Shown here: piece after piece, positions 33,309-33,655 of the stretch
How the letters are laid out: the number at the start of each line of letters is the position of its first letter
Numbering within the stretch: position 1 is the first letter of the stretch
Assembly: GCA_024232495.1 (NCBI GenBank)
Contig: JAAEPP010000305.1
Coordinates: forward strand, 1-33,655
Source: Flavobacteriaceae bacterium
Lineage (GTDB): Bacteria > Bacteroidota > Bacteroidia > Flavobacteriales > Flavobacteriaceae
Length of the DNA stretch: 33,655 nucleotides
Direction of reading: 5' to 3'
Notes under the pieces: generated by a model
What the model saw: the letters and a program-made list of their open reading frames with translations, nothing else
Databases searched by the model: none
What the model was told of the DNA's origin: nothing
Translations under genes and position numbers: made by a program

Positions 33309-33655
33309 GATTTTCAGCAATAACATTATCAAATGTATTTTTTAAATCGTTAATAGTACTGTCATTAACAATCGTATAATCTATTAATCTTTCAGCAATT
33401 CCATTCTCACTTGAATGATTTGCTTCTTTTTTACCCATTTTAGTTACTGTTTTTCTAATACCAGTTTCAATCCGAATTATTGGAACCCCAAGATATTTCA
33501 AATATTCAGCTTCTTTATCAAATCTGACATCACTTATAACTATTCTATGAGAAGTTGAATTATTTAAATCGTTAGCTAATGAAGCAATAAAAAAATCATC
33601 TCTAATGTGTTTTCGTAGTATATCACTCCCTAACCATTGCATCAATTGTCTTGGG
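33295..33655 (-). CDS. Deoxynucleoside monophosphate kinase, C-terminal part (cut by window edge)
   Basis: The frame is open to the window edge (last complete codon 33652-33654), so the start and the ATP-binding loop lie outside; about 120 residues are visible. PRQLMQWLGSD followed by VISDVRFDKEAEYLKYLGV, IIRIETG and NHSSE match the phage T4 gp1 / large-virus dNMP kinase family, which phosphorylates dNMPs for DNA synthesis. The first visible in-frame Met follows PRQL and is internal, not the start. The 3' end overlaps the convergent gene by 14 bases. Confidence 0.85.
   Translation of the reverse strand, partial: PRQLMQWLGSDILRKHIRDDFFIASLANDLNNSTSHRIVISDVRFDKEAEYLKYLGVPIIRIETGIRKTVTKMGKKEANHSSENGIAERLIDYTIVNDSTINDLKNTFDNVIAENLNIL

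Overview
The window looks like part of the genome of a large double-stranded DNA virus of eukaryotes (Nucleocytoviricota). The evidence is an A32/FtsK-HerA-type genome-packaging ATPase at 31855, a gene of the minor-capsid type seen in large DNA viruses at 16932, a cysteine-rich membrane protein with an L1R/F9L-like head at 2669, a viral-style OTU protease, a dNMP kinase, ankyrin-like and HIRAN proteins, and very tight intron-free packing on both strands. The DNA is very AT-rich (my estimate is a little over one quarter G+C). I cannot assign a family. The L1R-like protein leans towards the Pimascovirales side (irido/asco/marseille-like relatives), but that is inference. No rRNA, tRNA, CRISPR array or insertion sequence was seen.

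Layout. Bases 1-345 hold no convincing gene but contain small hairpins and the first copy of an 81-bp palindromic repeat. Bases 346-2041 carry small basic or membrane proteins. Bases 2092-5383 hold an unknown protein and a 904-residue membrane protein. Bases 5428-7882 (minus) hold two small membrane proteins, a phage-fibre-like protein with an S74 self-cleaving domain, and a Dam-like adenine methyltransferase. Bases 7961-9788 (plus) hold an acidic protein overlapping a stand-alone HIRAN protein, then two single-pass membrane proteins. An ankyrin-like gene follows, then a Nudix hydrolase that shares almost its whole length with a second open frame. Bases 11175-15710 are membrane proteins, including a 751-residue cysteine-rich one.

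Bases 15742-25674 are almost entirely minus-strand: a secreted subtilisin-like protease, the minor-capsid-like protein, three fibre-like paralogues (two sharing a duplicated promoter, with the second palindromic repeat beside it), an 884-residue membrane/coiled-coil protein, several membrane proteins and a membrane-anchored zinc metalloprotease. Bases 25727-30622 are a tight plus-strand run: an anchored LamG-like protein, an anchored OTU protease, a tandem glycosyltransferase with a C-terminal anchor, and unknowns. The right end carries an unknown gene, the packaging ATPase, another unknown, and a dNMP kinase cut by the window edge.

How the genes fit together. Roughly half of the proteins have at least one predicted membrane segment, and several enzymes are membrane-tethered, which suits a virus with an internal membrane and a surface decorated by fibres and sugars. 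Capsid and fibre parts, packaging, glycosylation and proteases dominate; DNA and nucleotide functions (methyltransferase, Nudix, HIRAN, dNMP kinase) are the minority. The most interesting element is the double-coding Nudix locus at 10620-11150, followed by the pair of 81-bp palindromic repeats.
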